DNA of 38,547 bases, taken from positions 1 to 38,547 of the forward strand of contig JAUYFG010000095.1 in assembly GCA_030690985.1 (NCBI GenBank). Reading direction: 5' to 3'. This DNA is from Pseudomonadota bacterium. Its GTDB lineage: Bacteria > Pseudomonadota > Gammaproteobacteria > Burkholderiales > Thiobacillaceae. Each line of letters starts with the position of its first letter. The first letter of the stretch is position 1. Under the pieces are notes generated by a model. It made no database searches. It worked only from the letters and a program-made list of their open reading frames with translations, and was not told the DNA's origin. The translations under genes were made by a program, and so were the position numbers. Of this stretch, positions 8,419 to 16,455 are shown one piece after another.

Positions 8419-8515
8419 GTAGCCCGGATGCAGCGCAGTGACGTAGGTTGGGCAAAGCGAAGCGTGCCCAACGAACCGTCGCGCTGTTGGGCACGCTTCG
8501 CTTTGCCCAACCTAC
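8419..8515. repeat. Half class C REP abutting a class A REPIN
   Basis: A single arm GTAGCCCGGATGCAGCGCAG (8419-8438) stops short and runs into a complete class A pair: GTAGGTTGGGC at 8443 and its inverse ending CTAC at 8515. Each class A arm folds on itself (TTGGGCA with TGCCCAA) around an AGCGAAGCG core. The truncated class C arm suggests one element inserted into another. Confidence 0.75.
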
Positions 8516-8594
8516 GGGGCTCGTCCGCCTTAAGCGGATTCAAGTCCGCGCGGCGGGTGCCGATAGATGGAACTGGTTCCACTAGGCACATCCC

Positions 8595-9845
8595 ATGAGC
8601 ACACCCGCCGGCATCAAGAAAATCCCAGTCGCCCAGTTGCGGCCGGGGATGCATGTCCACGACGTCAACTGCTCCTGGCTCGACCACCCCTTCGTCACCA
8701 ACAGTTTTGCGGTGCAGGATGAAAAGCGGGTGCGGGAAATCAAGGCGCTCGGCATCCACGAGATATACATCGACACCCGCCAAGGCCTGGACGTGGCCGA
8801 TGCCATCACGGAAGCAGAATTTCGCCACGAAATCGATGTACGCCTGGTCGACATCGCCATGGAGCAGTCGACGGACATCCTGCCGGTGCCTCTGGGCGCG
8901 GAGATCGAACGGGCCAAGCGCCTGCACAGCGATGCCAACCGCATCGTGCGCAACCTGGTTCAGGACATCCGCCTGGGCAAACAGATCGAAATGGAACAAG
9001 TGGAACCCCTGGTGGAAAACATGGTGGATTCCATCTTCCGCAACCAGGACGCGCTATTGCCGCTGGCACGCCTGAAAGACCATGACAACTACACCTTCCA
9101 GCACTCGGTGTCGGTCTGTGCGTTGCTGGTTTCCTTCGGCCGTGGCCTCAAGCTGGAACGGCCGCTCATCAAGGAGTTGGCCATCGGCGGCCTGCTGCAT
9201 GACGTGGGCAAGGCCCGCGTGCCGGATGAAATCCTGAACAAGCCGGCCAAGCTCAGCGACGCCGAGTTCACCAAGATGAAGTCGCATGTGGTGCAGAGCA
9301 TCATCATCCTGCAGAACACGCCGGGCATCAGCCAGATCGCCCTCGACGTGGCCGGCCAGCATCACGAGCGTTTCGACGGCAGCGGCTACCCCAACCAACT
9401 CAAGGGCGACCAGATTTCCCTGTATGGGCGCATGGGCGCCATCGTCGATGTCTACGACGCCATCACCTCGGACCGCGTCTACCACAAGGGCATGCCGCCT
9501 TCCGCCGCCCTTGGCCGCCTGCTGGAATGGAGCAGTTACCACTTCGACCCGGCGCTGGTGAAGGCCTATGTAAAGAGCCTGGGCATCTACCCCACCGGCT
9601 CGCTGGTCCGCATGGAGAGTGGCAACCTCGGTGGCAACCTCGGTGGCCGCCTCGGCGTGGTCATGGAACAGAACGCCGACAACCTGCTGAAGCCGCGCGT
9701 GAACGTGATCTACCACGCGGAACACCACCGTTACCTGAAACCGGAACTGGTCGATCTCTCCTGGAGCGGCTGCCAGGACCGCATCACCGGCCACGAGGAC
9801 TACGCCACCTGGGGCATCGACCCGAAGCGCTGGTTGCCGACGTAG
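8595..9845 (+). CDS. DUF3391 / HD-GYP cyclic-di-GMP phosphodiesterase
   Basis: The 416-residue protein has an N-terminal DUF3391-type domain (IPVAQLRPGMHVHDVN, about 10-140) and a C-terminal HD-GYP domain. The catalytic elements are present: FQHSV (H170), GGLLHDVGK with HD at 202-203, HHERFDGSGYP (256-266), and DVYDAITSDRVY. Such proteins hydrolyse cyclic-di-GMP to pGpG or GMP, favouring motility over biofilm. There is no receiver or membrane segment, so it is a stand-alone cytosolic enzyme. A 12-base direct repeat encodes GGNLGGNLGG near residue 344, in the C-terminal extension. The ATG at 8595 has no clear Shine-Dalgarno. It lies downstream of REP repeats and has no operon partner. Confidence 0.9.
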   Translation: MSTPAGIKKIPVAQLRPGMHVHDVNCSWLDHPFVTNSFAVQDEKRVREIKALGIHEIYIDTRQGLDVADAITEAEFRHEIDVRLVDIAMEQSTDILPVPLGAEIERAKRLHSDANRIVRNLVQDIRLGKQIEMEQVEPLVENMVDSIFRNQDALLPLARLKDHDNYTFQHSVSVCALLVSFGRGLKLERPLIKELAIGGLLHDVGKARVPDEILNKPAKLSDAEFTKMKSHVVQSIIILQNTPGISQIALDVAGQHHERFDGSGYPNQLKGDQISLYGRMGAIVDVYDAITSDRVYHKGMPPSAALGRLLEWSSYHFDPALVKAYVKSLGIYPTGSLVRMESGNLGGNLGGRLGVVMEQNADNLLKPRVNVIYHAEHHRYLKPELVDLSWSGCQDRITGHEDYATWGIDPKRWLPT

Positions 9846-9850
9846 CCGAC

Positions 9851-9933
9851 GTAGGATGTGGTGAGCGATAGCGAACCGCATCGCCCTGGCACGCGCGGCA
9901 TGATGCGGTTCGCTATCGCTCACCACATCCTAC
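9851..9933. repeat. REPIN, class B (GTAGGATGTGG)
   Basis: GTAGGATGTGGTGAGCGATA and its inverse ending CTAC at 9933 enclose a short spacer; each arm folds through GATG/CATC with an AGCGATAGCG core. It lies between the convergent 3' ends of the HD-GYP gene and prfC and may act as a transcription-end hairpin. Confidence 0.85.
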
Positions 9934-9964
9934 GTTGTTCGCCGGCGTCTTTAAAACAGCCGCC

Positions 9965-11638
9965 CTACAACGTCTGCCCGTGTTCCCGCGTGTTGTGGAA
10001 TTTCACCCTGGGCCAGCGTTCCATTGCCAGGCTGAGGTTGACGCGGTTGTCGGCGAGGTAGACCAGGTTTTCGTCCACGTCGCGAGCCAGACGCTGTTGT
10101 TGCGCCTTGACGAATTCCGCCAGGTGGGCGGCGTTGTCGCAGGTCACCCAGCGCGCGGTGTGGATGCCGGCGCGTTCAAACACGGCATCGACGCCGTATT
10201 CCGCTTTCAGCCGGTGTTCCACCACCTCGAATTGCAGTTGGCCGACGGCGCCGAGCAATAGCGTGCTGTCCACCAGCGGCGCGAACACCTGGATGGCGCC
10301 CTCCTCACCCAATTCGCGCAGGCCCTTGTTGAGCTGCTTGGACTTGAGCGGATCGCGCAGGCGGGCGCGGCTGAACAGGTCGGGGGCGAAGTAGGGAATG
10401 CCCTTGTAGGTGAGCATTTCGCTTTCGGTGAGGACATCGCCGATCTGCAACTGGCCGTGGTTGTGGATACCGATGATGTCGCCGGCGAAGGCGTCGTCCA
10501 TGCGGCTGCGTTCGTTGGCCATGAACACCACGGCGTTGGCGATCTTCATCTCCTTGCCGGTGCGGCGGTGCTTCACCTTCATGCCCGGCGTGTATTCCCC
10601 GGAACAGACGCGGAAGAAGGCGATGCGGTCGCGGTGGTTGGGGTCCATATTGGCCTGGATCTTGAACACGAAGCCGGTGAAATTGGCCTCGTCGGGTGCC
10701 ACCATGCGGCTCTCGCCGTTGGCACCGAGGTTACCAACAATCGCCTCGCGCGGCTGCGGCGGCGGCGCCCAGTCGATCAGCGCCTGGAGAATTTCGCGCA
10801 CGCCGAAGTTGTTGATACCGGAACCGAAGAACACCGGACTCTGCTTGCCCTTGAGGAAGTCTTCGAGGTGGAAGCTGGCGCCGGCGCCTTTGACCAGTTC
10901 GGTTTCGTCGCGCATCTGATCGAATTCCTGCGAACAGGTGGCGCGCAGCCTGTCGATCTCGGCGCCGCGCAGGATTTCCACCTCCCCGTCGGCGCGTTCC
11001 TCACCGGGGGTGAAGCGCATCACCTCGTCATTCAACAGGTGGTAGACGCCGACGAAGCGCTTGCCCATGCCGATCGGCCAGGTCACCGGCGCGCAGTGGA
11101 TCTTCAGCACCGACTCGATCTCGTCGAGCACCTCCAGCGGGTCGCGCACTTCGCGGTCCATCTTGTTGATGAAGGTGATGATCGGCGTGTTGCGCAGGCG
11201 GCAGACTTCCAGCAGCTTGATGGTCTGCGCCTCGACGCCCTTGGCCGCGTCCACCACCATCACGGCGGCATCCACGGCGGTGAGCACGCGATAGGTGTCT
11301 TCCGAGAAATCCTGGTGGCCGGGGGTGTCGAGCAGGTTGATGACGCAATCGCCGTAGGTGAACTGCATCACCGAGCTGGCCACGGAAATGCCGCGCTGCT
11401 TCTCCACTTCCAGCCAGTCGGAAGTGGCGTGGCGTCCGCTCTTGCGCGCCTTCACCGTGCCGGCCATCTGGATGGCCCCTCCGAACAGGAGGAGCTTTTC
11501 CGTCAGCGTGGTCTTGCCGGCGTCGGGGTGGGAAATGATGGCGAAAGTGCGGCGGCGGCCCACCTGGCGGGCGATGTTGCCATCGCCGGCCTTGGCTTCG
11601 GTGGTGGCTTCCGGAGGGGTATCGGTGGGGTCGGACAA
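9965..11638 (-). CDS. prfC: Peptide chain release factor 3
   Basis: The 557-residue translational GTPase releases RF1/RF2 from the ribosome after termination. The G-domain motifs are clear: P-loop [16 protein letters not shown], switch region [23 protein letters not shown], and [14 protein letters not shown]. The RF3-specific C-terminal region ([60 protein letters not shown]) follows. The only start giving the whole G domain is TTG at 11638, which adds about 25 poorly conserved residues; the family usually begins near [11 protein letters not shown]. No Shine-Dalgarno is convincing, so the exact start is uncertain. Confidence 0.95.
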   Translation of the reverse strand: MSDPTDTPPEATTEAKAGDGNIARQVGRRRTFAIISHPDAGKTTLTEKLLLFGGAIQMAGTVKARKSGRHATSDWLEVEKQRGISVASSVMQFTYGDCVINLLDTPGHQDFSEDTYRVLTAVDAAVMVVDAAKGVEAQTIKLLEVCRLRNTPIITFINKMDREVRDPLEVLDEIESVLKIHCAPVTWPIGMGKRFVGVYHLLNDEVMRFTPGEERADGEVEILRGAEIDRLRATCSQEFDQMRDETELVKGAGASFHLEDFLKGKQSPVFFGSGINNFGVREILQALIDWAPPPQPREAIVGNLGANGESRMVAPDEANFTGFVFKIQANMDPNHRDRIAFFRVCSGEYTPGMKVKHRRTGKEMKIANAVVFMANERSRMDDAFAGDIIGIHNHGQLQIGDVLTESEMLTYKGIPYFAPDLFSRARLRDPLKSKQLNKGLRELGEEGAIQVFAPLVDSTLLLGAVGQLQFEVVEHRLKAEYGVDAVFERAGIHTARWVTCDNAAHLAEFVKAQQQRLARDVDENLVYLADNRVNLSLAMERWPRVKFHNTREHGQTL

Positions 11639-11701
11639 GACGAACTCACTGCAAGCAAAAGGGGCGCAATGATAGCGAAGTAATCGGCCCGATAGCCAAG
11701 C

Positions 11702-11735
11702 GCCGGCCTACCCCTTGCTGGTATGCCGGCGCTAC
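11702..11735. repeat. Degenerate class E REP
   Basis: An imperfect hairpin, GCCGGCCTACCCC...TGCCGGCGCTAC, ending CTAC at 11735, sits between prfC and ppx. It resembles the GTAGCGCCGGC class read from the minus strand. Confidence 0.5.
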
Positions 11736-11745
11736 ACCACAGCCG

Positions 11746-13215
11746 CTACACCAGTTCCAGGCGCAACCCCGCCGCCGCTTTGCCCCAATCGCGCACTTCA
11801 TCTTCGAGCACCGCGCGGGTGAGCGGGTTGTCCCTGAGCCAGTCAGCGGGCAGGGACAGCCGGCAGACGCCGGCTTCGCAATTCAGCGAAATGGCCGGCA
11901 GCACGGCATCGCTGCGGCTCATGTTGAACAGCAGGGCCAGGCGCAGGCACAGGATGAGCGGCCATTCGGCGGCGCTGGGGGACAGACCGAGCTTGTCCAG
12001 ACCGCCCCGGCTGGCGCGCACCAGCAAGGCCATGAACGCCTGATCGCGCCGGGAAAAACCGGGCATGTCGGCGTTTTCCAGGATGTAGGCACCATGTTTG
12101 TGGAAGCCGGAATGGGCAATGGAGATGCCGATTTCATGCAGGCGCATCGCCCAGGCAAGGCGCCGCTCAGCCTCGGGCGACGGGGTCAGTACCTGGAACA
12201 GGGCCAGCGCCTGGGTTTCCACGCGGCGTGCCTGCGCCATATCCACCTGATAGCGGCGCTGAAACTGGCTGACGGTGATGTCGCGCATGTCGCGGTCATG
12301 CACCCGGCCGAGCAGATCCCAGAGGATGCCTTCGCGCATGGCGCCTTGCGCCACCGTCATGGTTTCGACGCCCAGCTCCTCGAAGATCGCCAACATGATG
12401 GCGAGACCGCCGACGATGACCGGGCGGCGATCGGGTTTCAGTCCGAGCAGGTCCAGTTGATCGATATTGCCCAGCTTGATCAGTCGCTCACGCAGCCATC
12501 TGAGGCCATCCAGGGTGATGGCGCCGTCGGAATGGCCGTTCTGTTGGCAGATGTCACCCAGCGCGCGCGCGCTACCCGAGGAGCCCACCGCTTCGGCCCA
12601 GGCGCCCTTGCCGAATACCGGGCCGGTGACGAGGCGGGTTTCGATGCGCGCGGCAATCTCGGCCGCCTTCATGGAGGCTTTGTCGATGACGCCGCCGGCG
12701 AAGAACCGGTTGCTGAACACCACGCAGCCCATGCGCAGGCTTTCCCGGTCTTGCGCTTCATAGCCGGTGCCGATGATGCATTCGCTGGAACCGCCGCCGA
12801 TGTCCACCACCAGACGTGGCTCGGTGTTGAGCGGCAGGCTGTGCGAGACGCCCAGATAGATCAGGCGCGCCTCTTCGCGGCCGGCGACGATTTCGATTTC
12901 AAAACCCAGCGCAGCACGCGCTTTTTCGAGAAATTCGGGTGCGTTCTTGGCCACTCGCAGGGCCGAGGTGCCCACCGCCCGCACCGCGCCGGCCGGCATA
13001 CCCTGCAAACGTTCAGCGAAACGCGCCAGGCAATTCAGCGCGCGCCGCTGCGAAGCATCATCGAGGTACTTGTCGGCAGTGAGGCCGCCGGCCAGGCGGA
13101 CCGATTCCTTGATGGCGTCGAGATAGAAAAGCTGCTCGCCCTCGACCCGGCCAACCTGCAAATGGAAGGAGTTGGAGCCGAGATCGATAGCGGCCAGCGT
13201 GGGGTAGGTTTGCAT
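11746..13215 (-). CDS. ppx: Exopolyphosphatase (Ppx/GppA family)
   Basis: The 489-residue protein has the actin-like ATPase fold of Ppx/GppA phosphatases: AAIDLGSNSFHLQVGRV near the N-terminus (phosphate 1), AVGTSALRVAKN, GREEARLIYLG with the catalytic glutamate, and VVDIGGGSSECIIG (phosphate 2). The C-terminal helical HD-like region (ALALFQVLTPSPEAERRLAW, AMRLHEIGISIAHSGFHKHG) is retained, as in long-form exopolyphosphatases. It releases orthophosphate from polyphosphate and may also act on pppGpp; the long form favours Ppx over GppA. It is transcribed away from a REP-rich gap and is not coupled to a polyphosphate kinase gene in this window. Confidence 0.93.
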   Translation of the reverse strand: MQTYPTLAAIDLGSNSFHLQVGRVEGEQLFYLDAIKESVRLAGGLTADKYLDDASQRRALNCLARFAERLQGMPAGAVRAVGTSALRVAKNAPEFLEKARAALGFEIEIVAGREEARLIYLGVSHSLPLNTEPRLVVDIGGGSSECIIGTGYEAQDRESLRMGCVVFSNRFFAGGVIDKASMKAAEIAARIETRLVTGPVFGKGAWAEAVGSSGSARALGDICQQNGHSDGAITLDGLRWLRERLIKLGNIDQLDLLGLKPDRRPVIVGGLAIMLAIFEELGVETMTVAQGAMREGILWDLLGRVHDRDMRDITVSQFQRRYQVDMAQARRVETQALALFQVLTPSPEAERRLAWAMRLHEIGISIAHSGFHKHGAYILENADMPGFSRRDQAFMALLVRASRGGLDKLGLSPSAAEWPLILCLRLALLFNMSRSDAVLPAISLNCEAGVCRLSLPADWLRDNPLTRAVLEDEVRDWGKAAAGLRLELV

Positions 13216-13273
13216 GCAGGGAAATCGGAGGAAGAAGGCCGGCGATTATGCCGCACGGATGTGACGGGGCCGT

Positions 13274-13352
13274 GTAGGGCGGAAAAGCGGCTTTATCGCG
13301 CCTTCCGCCAGAGATGTCGGAAGGCGTCGGCCCGCCGGCTTTTCCAACCTAC
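13274..13352. repeat. REPIN, class G (GTAGGGCGGAAAAG)
   Basis: GTAG at 13274 with GGCGGAAAAGC faces GCTTTTCCAACCTAC ending at 13352, with inner CGCCTTCCG/CGGAAGGCG pairing. The arms are less perfect than in the other classes. Confidence 0.6.
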
Positions 13353-13401
13353 AGCACGGATAAATCCCCCCTGCCCCCCTTTGGGAAAGGGGGAAATACA
13401 T

Positions 13402-13480
13402 TTACACCCGGAAGCGCCCCGCCAGTTGCTGGAGATCGCCGGCCAGCATCCGCAACTGCTCGGCGGAGGCGTTGATGGCG
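13402..13480 (-). pseudogene. Remnant 3' end of a second methyl-accepting chemotaxis gene
   Basis: On the minus strand this reads [20 protein letters not shown] then RFRV and TAA (13402-13404). It parallels the functional chemoreceptor end, [21 protein letters not shown], over about 65 bp before diverging. It is the tail of a tandem paralogue whose body has been lost. Class E REP sequences sit precisely between the remnant and the surviving gene, so deletion between repeats is a plausible cause. Confidence 0.75.
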
Positions 13481-13503
13481 TCTCGCCGGCTGGATTAAAA
13501 GAC

Positions 13504-13590
13504 GCAGGCGAGACGCCTGCGCTACAGCGCGGCCTTGTAGCGCAGGCGTCTCGCCTGCATTTCTATTTTGCCGGCGAGACGCCGGCGCTA
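13504..13590. repeat. Cluster of three class E REPs
   Basis: Two tail-to-tail copies of GTAGCGCAGGCGTCTCGCC (CTAC at 13522-13525, GTAG at 13537-13540) are followed by a GCCGGCGAGACGCCGGCGCTA unit at 13570-13590. The last unit, read on the minus strand, gives the TAG stop of the chemoreceptor gene. Confidence 0.75.
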
Positions 13591-15237
13591 AACCCGGAAG
13601 CGCCCCGTCAGTTGCTGGAGATCGCTGGACAGCATCCGCAACTGCTCGGCGGAGGCGGCGGTCTGGTTGACGGCGGCGCTGCTTTCTTCGGCGCCCTGGG
13701 CGATGCGTTCCACCTTCTGGGCGATTTCCCGCGCGGCCACGGCCTGTTCCTTGAGCGCCAGATTGATGTCGTCCACGGCATGGGTGACTTTTTCGGCGCT
13801 GGCACGAATGCTGGTCACGGAATCCCCCGCCTTGTGCGCCAGGTTGACGCCATCGTTGACCCGCTGCACGCCGGACTCCATTTCCTGCGCGGCACGCTGC
13901 GTGCCCTGCTGAATCTTGCCGATCATGGCGGTGATTTCCTGGGTGGAATTGGCGGTGCGCTCAGCCAGCTTGCGCACTTCGTCGGCCACCACCGCGAAAC
14001 CGCGCCCCTGCTCGCCCGCCCGCGCGGCTTCGATGGCGGCATTGAGCGCCAGCAGGTTGGTCTGGTCGGCGATGTCCTTGATGACACCGACGATGCTGGA
14101 AATCTGCCCGGAATAGTCTTCCAGTTGCCGGATGGTGCCGGCGGTGGCGTTTACCGCCTCGGCGATGCGGCGCATCTCGCTGGCCGCCTCGTGGATGATG
14201 CGGCCGCCCTCTTCCGACTGGCTGCCGGAAGTCAGGGTGACCCCGCGCGCCTCGCGCGCATGTTCTTCCACCTGGTCGATGGACACGGAAAGCTGTTCCA
14301 CCGAGGCGGCCATGCTGGAAGCCGCTTCCGATTGCGATTCGCCGGCGCGCGCGCTGCTGATTGATGCCGCCGACAGGTCTTTTGCAGCGCGATCGAGATT
14401 GTCCACGTTGCCGCGTACCGCACCGATCAGATCGCGCAGGCTGTTCTGCATGAGCGAGAGTTTGGCCAGCATCACACCGATTTCATCGGAACCGGATTGC
14501 GGAATCGGGTGGGTGAGGTCGCCGGAAGCAATCGCCTCGACCATGGCGCCGGCCACCGATAGGCTGTGGCTGATACGGCGAATCGTGAGCAAGGACATGC
14601 CCAACACGCCCAACACGCCGATCACGATCAACACGCCATAGAACCAGAGGTGTGTCTGCACGCGCGCCGCCGCCGACTCGTACTCCTGCCGCGCCACGGT
14701 TTCCTGGTAAGTCATCAGCTTTTCCAGGGCCTCGCTCGTGGCCTTGCCCTCCTCACGCCGGGCTTTCAGAAACTGCGCCATCGCATCAACGCTGTAATTT
14801 CCGGCCGCGATTCCTGCCCTGGCTTCCATCATCTGCGCGACCCAGGCTTTGCGTTTTTCGCTGAAGTCCGCTGCCAGGACTTTTTCTTCTTCGGTGAGAT
14901 AGGTGGCCATGTATTTGGTCCAGAGGCCGTCGATCTCCCCTTTGCCTTTGTCCATCGCCTCCAGGTGCCGGGTGAGCGGATGATCATGAACCAAATGTAG
15001 CGGGCCCGCCGGGTCATGCTGGTAGGCCAGCAGGATATGGCAGGCGTTTTCCTGAATGATCGTGCCGATGCGGGACAGGTCGTGCATGGGCACCGCCCGA
15101 TCCTCGAACACCGACTTCAGCGATTTTTCCGCCGTAGTCAAACCCAGGTAGCCCGCAATCACGGAAATGAAGAACAAGCTGCCCGCCAAAAGCGAAGTGA
15201 GCCACAGACGGTGGGCAATTTTGAGGTTGTTGAACAT
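13588..15237 (-). CDS. Methyl-accepting chemotaxis protein
   Basis: The 549-residue inner-membrane chemoreceptor has one transmembrane segment near the N-terminus ([20 protein letters not shown]), a periplasmic four-helix-bundle-type sensor (about 35-190), a second membrane segment ([20 protein letters not shown]), a HAMP domain, and a cytoplasmic signalling domain with the hairpin tip [20 protein letters not shown] and EVRKLAERT. It should control CheA; the ligand is unknown. I choose ATG at 15237 ([11 protein letters not shown]) because the longer GTG start at 15273 lies inside the predicted sigma-28 promoter. The stop TAG is part of a REP element. A remnant of a paralogue lies just downstream. 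Confidence 0.93.
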   Translation of the reverse strand: MFNNLKIAHRLWLTSLLAGSLFFISVIAGYLGLTTAEKSLKSVFEDRAVPMHDLSRIGTIIQENACHILLAYQHDPAGPLHLVHDHPLTRHLEAMDKGKGEIDGLWTKYMATYLTEEEKVLAADFSEKRKAWVAQMMEARAGIAAGNYSVDAMAQFLKARREEGKATSEALEKLMTYQETVARQEYESAAARVQTHLWFYGVLIVIGVLGVLGMSLLTIRRISHSLSVAGAMVEAIASGDLTHPIPQSGSDEIGVMLAKLSLMQNSLRDLIGAVRGNVDNLDRAAKDLSAASISSARAGESQSEAASSMAASVEQLSVSIDQVEEHAREARGVTLTSGSQSEEGGRIIHEAASEMRRIAEAVNATAGTIRQLEDYSGQISSIVGVIKDIADQTNLLALNAAIEAARAGEQGRGFAVVADEVRKLAERTANSTQEITAMIGKIQQGTQRAAQEMESGVQRVNDGVNLAHKAGDSVTSIRASAEKVTHAVDDINLALKEQAVAAREIAQKVERIAQGAEESSAAVNQTAASAEQLRMLSSDLQQLTGRFRV

Positions 15238-15272
15238 GGGGGCCGTGTGGAGGGAATGGTTGGAATGCCCCA

Positions 15273-15299
15273 CTTACGACTCAATGGGGAAAAACTTTA
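15273..15299 (-). promoter_or_regulatory. Sigma-28 (FliA)-type promoter for the chemoreceptor gene
   Basis: On the minus strand TAAAGTTT (15299-15292), an 11-base spacer, then GTCGTAAG (15280-15273). The -35 is a perfect match to the enterobacterial FliA consensus TAAAGTTT and the spacing is the consensus 11. The -10 is related to GCCGATAA with a one-base shift. It predicts a leader of about 28 bases before the ATG at 15237 and places this gene in the flagellar regulon. Confidence 0.7.
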
Positions 15300-15335
15300 G
15301 CCGCGTAGCCAAGTAGGTTGGGCAAAGTGCAGTAG

Positions 15336-15380
15336 GAGCGTCCTCATGGACTCAGGCACCTGTAGCCATGCGGTATCCGG
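15336..15380 (-). repeat. Internal fragment of the CCTA...TAGG element
   Basis: The reverse complement of this 45-bp stretch (GGATACCGCATGGCTACAGG... to ATGAGGACGCTC) matches 25350-25394 at roughly 40 of 45 positions. It is preceded at 15312 by a truncated class A REP arm, GTAGGTTGGGCAAAG. It appears to be an old, fragmentary copy of the 207-bp element near rpsB. Confidence 0.6.
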
Positions 15381-15387
15381 GCCAGGT

Positions 15388-16005
15388 TCAACGGCCGCGT
15401 TGCAGTCTGAGCTTCTGGGTGATCTTGGCGCGGAAGAAGCCGTGCAATTCATGGAATGGGATGGGTTTGCCATAAATCGGCACGTCCGGCGGCAAGGTGC
15501 CGCGCTTGCCGATGTCTTCCCGGCTCATACTGCTGACCACGATGATGTCGGTGCTGGACAGAGCCGGGTTGCCGTGCAGGGCGCGTACCAACTCGAAACC
15601 ATCCATCCCGGGCATGATCAGATCGACGATGAGTACATCGGGCACGCGCTGGCCGACCACCATCAAGGCATCGAAGCCATTGCCGACGATCTCGATGGAT
15701 ATCGGCAGCCCCCAACTGTCCATGGTCTTGCGGTAGAGCTTTTGCAGAAAGGCATCGTCCTCGGCAATCAGCAGCGACAAGCCGCCTTCGCCGACAGCCG
15801 GCGCGACCTGTGCGCTACCGCGCCTGGCGAGCAGGGCCATGACCGACTCACGCTTGATGCGGCGATGCCCACCCGAGGTTTTCCAGGCATCGAGAACACC
15901 TTCTTCAACCATGTTTTGCGCAGTCCCAAGCGAGACGCCCAGCATTTTGGCGGCTTGTGAGGTACTGCAATAGGGGTCATTCGTTTCGGGGGAAGAGGGG
16001 TCCAT
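15388..16005 (-). CDS. Excisionase-type HTH fused to a receiver domain
   Basis: The 205-residue protein carries an N-terminal MerR/excisionase-like winged helix (YCSTSQAAKMLGVSLGTAQN, WKTSGGHRRIKRESV; about 12-58). A short linker leads to a CheY-like receiver with acidic residues E82-D84, phospho-acceptor D128 in LIVDLIMPGMDGFELV, and the lysine in YGKPIPF. The domain order is the reverse of most response regulators. It is probably a phosphorylation-controlled DNA-binding regulator; its kinase and target are unknown. No kinase gene is adjacent, and the chemoreceptor gene downstream has its own promoter. I prefer the ATG at 16005; a TTG ten codons upstream is also possible. Confidence 0.8.
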   Translation of the reverse strand: MDPSSPETNDPYCSTSQAAKMLGVSLGTAQNMVEEGVLDAWKTSGGHRRIKRESVMALLARRGSAQVAPAVGEGGLSLLIAEDDAFLQKLYRKTMDSWGLPISIEIVGNGFDALMVVGQRVPDVLIVDLIMPGMDGFELVRALHGNPALSSTDIIVVSSMSREDIGKRGTLPPDVPIYGKPIPFHELHGFFRAKITQKLRLQRGR

Positions 16006-16042
16006 AGATATCGCCAAAGTTGTCACATTTGTCAAAAGCGCG

Positions 16043-16190
16043 GCGAGTATAGCCGGTTAGCGCCCAAGATTCGTAGCCCGGATGCAGCGCAGCGGAATCC
16101 GGGGATTGCTCGCCCTGAAACCCCGGATTCCGCTGCGCTGCATCCGGGCTACCCACTACCGGTAGTGGGTTTGGGTGACAACCGGATAAG
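16043..16190. mobile_element. Diverged copy of the fabI-type element with class C REPIN inside
   Basis: The right end, read inversely, is GCGCTTATCCGGTTGTCACC followed by CAAACCCACTA, close to the right end of the element behind fabI. The left end reads TATAGCCGGTTAGCGCCCAA, an imperfect inverted match. Inside are a perfect 20-bp palindrome ACCCACTACCGGTAGTGGGT (16151-16170) and a class C REPIN. No target duplication is visible, so the boundaries are approximate. Confidence 0.5.
16073..16152. repeat. REPIN, class C (GTAGCCCGGAT)
   Basis: GTAGCCCGGATGCAGCGCAG and its inverse ending CTAC at 16152 surround a spacer. Each arm folds CCCGGAT with ATCCGGG around AGCGCAGCG. A half-copy of this class lies at 8419. 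Confidence 0.85.
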
Positions 16191-16194
16191 CGCC

Positions 16195-16267
16195 GTAGGT
16201 TGGGCAAAGCGAAGCGTGCCCAACAGCGCGACGGTTCGTTGGGCACGCTTCGCTTTGCCCAACCTAC
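16195..16267. repeat. REPIN, class A (GTAGGTTGGGC)
   Basis: Nearly identical arms to the copies at 8443-8515 and 22802-22874. The class A spacer reads AACGAACCGTCGCGC here in the opposite orientation to the 8443 copy, so the whole unit appears inverted between loci. Confidence 0.85.
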
Positions 16268-16323
16268 GTCACTGGCGATAACCGCCGTCAATCGCGGGCA
16301 AGCCCGCTCCTACGAGCGCCTCC

Positions 16324-16348
16324 GTAGCGTGCGCCGTGCGCACGCTAC
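16324..16348. repeat. Class F palindrome (GTAGCGTGCGC)
   Basis: GTAGCGTGCGC, CGT, GCGCACGCTAC: an 11-bp perfect stem with GTAG head, related to the longer class F pair found inside smc. Confidence 0.7.
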
Positions 16349-16455
16349 CTGACAGAACAAATTTGCCCTGGACTTGAACCAAAGCGGCCTTCTCCAAGTG
16401 CTTGAATTGGTAGTAGTCTTCCACGCTCATTCCACAAGCGCACCCGGGAGACCCC

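Larger units (their letters stand above)
13216..13587. other. 372-bp gap between mcp and ppx filled with repeats
   Basis: No intact gene is present. From right to left on the plus strand it holds class E REPs (13504-13590), the remnant tail of a second chemoreceptor gene (13402-13480), a C-rich hairpin CCCCCTTT-GGG-AAAGGGGG (13375-13393) of a type common as a dispersed repeat, and a class G REPIN (13274-13352). The start of ppx lies at its left edge. Confidence 0.7.
16006..16455. other. 450-bp divergent gap packed with repeats
   Basis: No gene is seen. It contains a diverged transposon-like element with a class C REPIN inside (about 16043-16190), a class A REPIN (16195-16267), a single class D REP arm ending CTAC at 16313, a class F palindrome (16324-16348) and then the upstream region of the cytochrome gene. 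Promoters for the HTH-REC gene and the cytochrome gene must lie at the two edges but are not clear. Confidence 0.7.

Noticed and set aside
9600-9660. The GGCAACCTCGGT direct repeat in the HD-GYP gene as a mobile or variable tract
   Set aside because: Only two units of 12 bases in frame; a simple local duplication in a linker.
12094-14364. A 756-codon open frame on the plus strand opposite ppx and the chemoreceptor gene
   Set aside because: It crosses the ppx start, the repeat-rich gap and the chemoreceptor gene, with no recognisable domain; it is the antisense shadow of G+C-rich coding sequence.
16021-16035. TTGACA with a spaced GATATC as a promoter for the HTH-REC gene
   Set aside because: The -10 would lie almost on the ATG at 16005, and the -10 match is poor; a real promoter is more likely further upstream.
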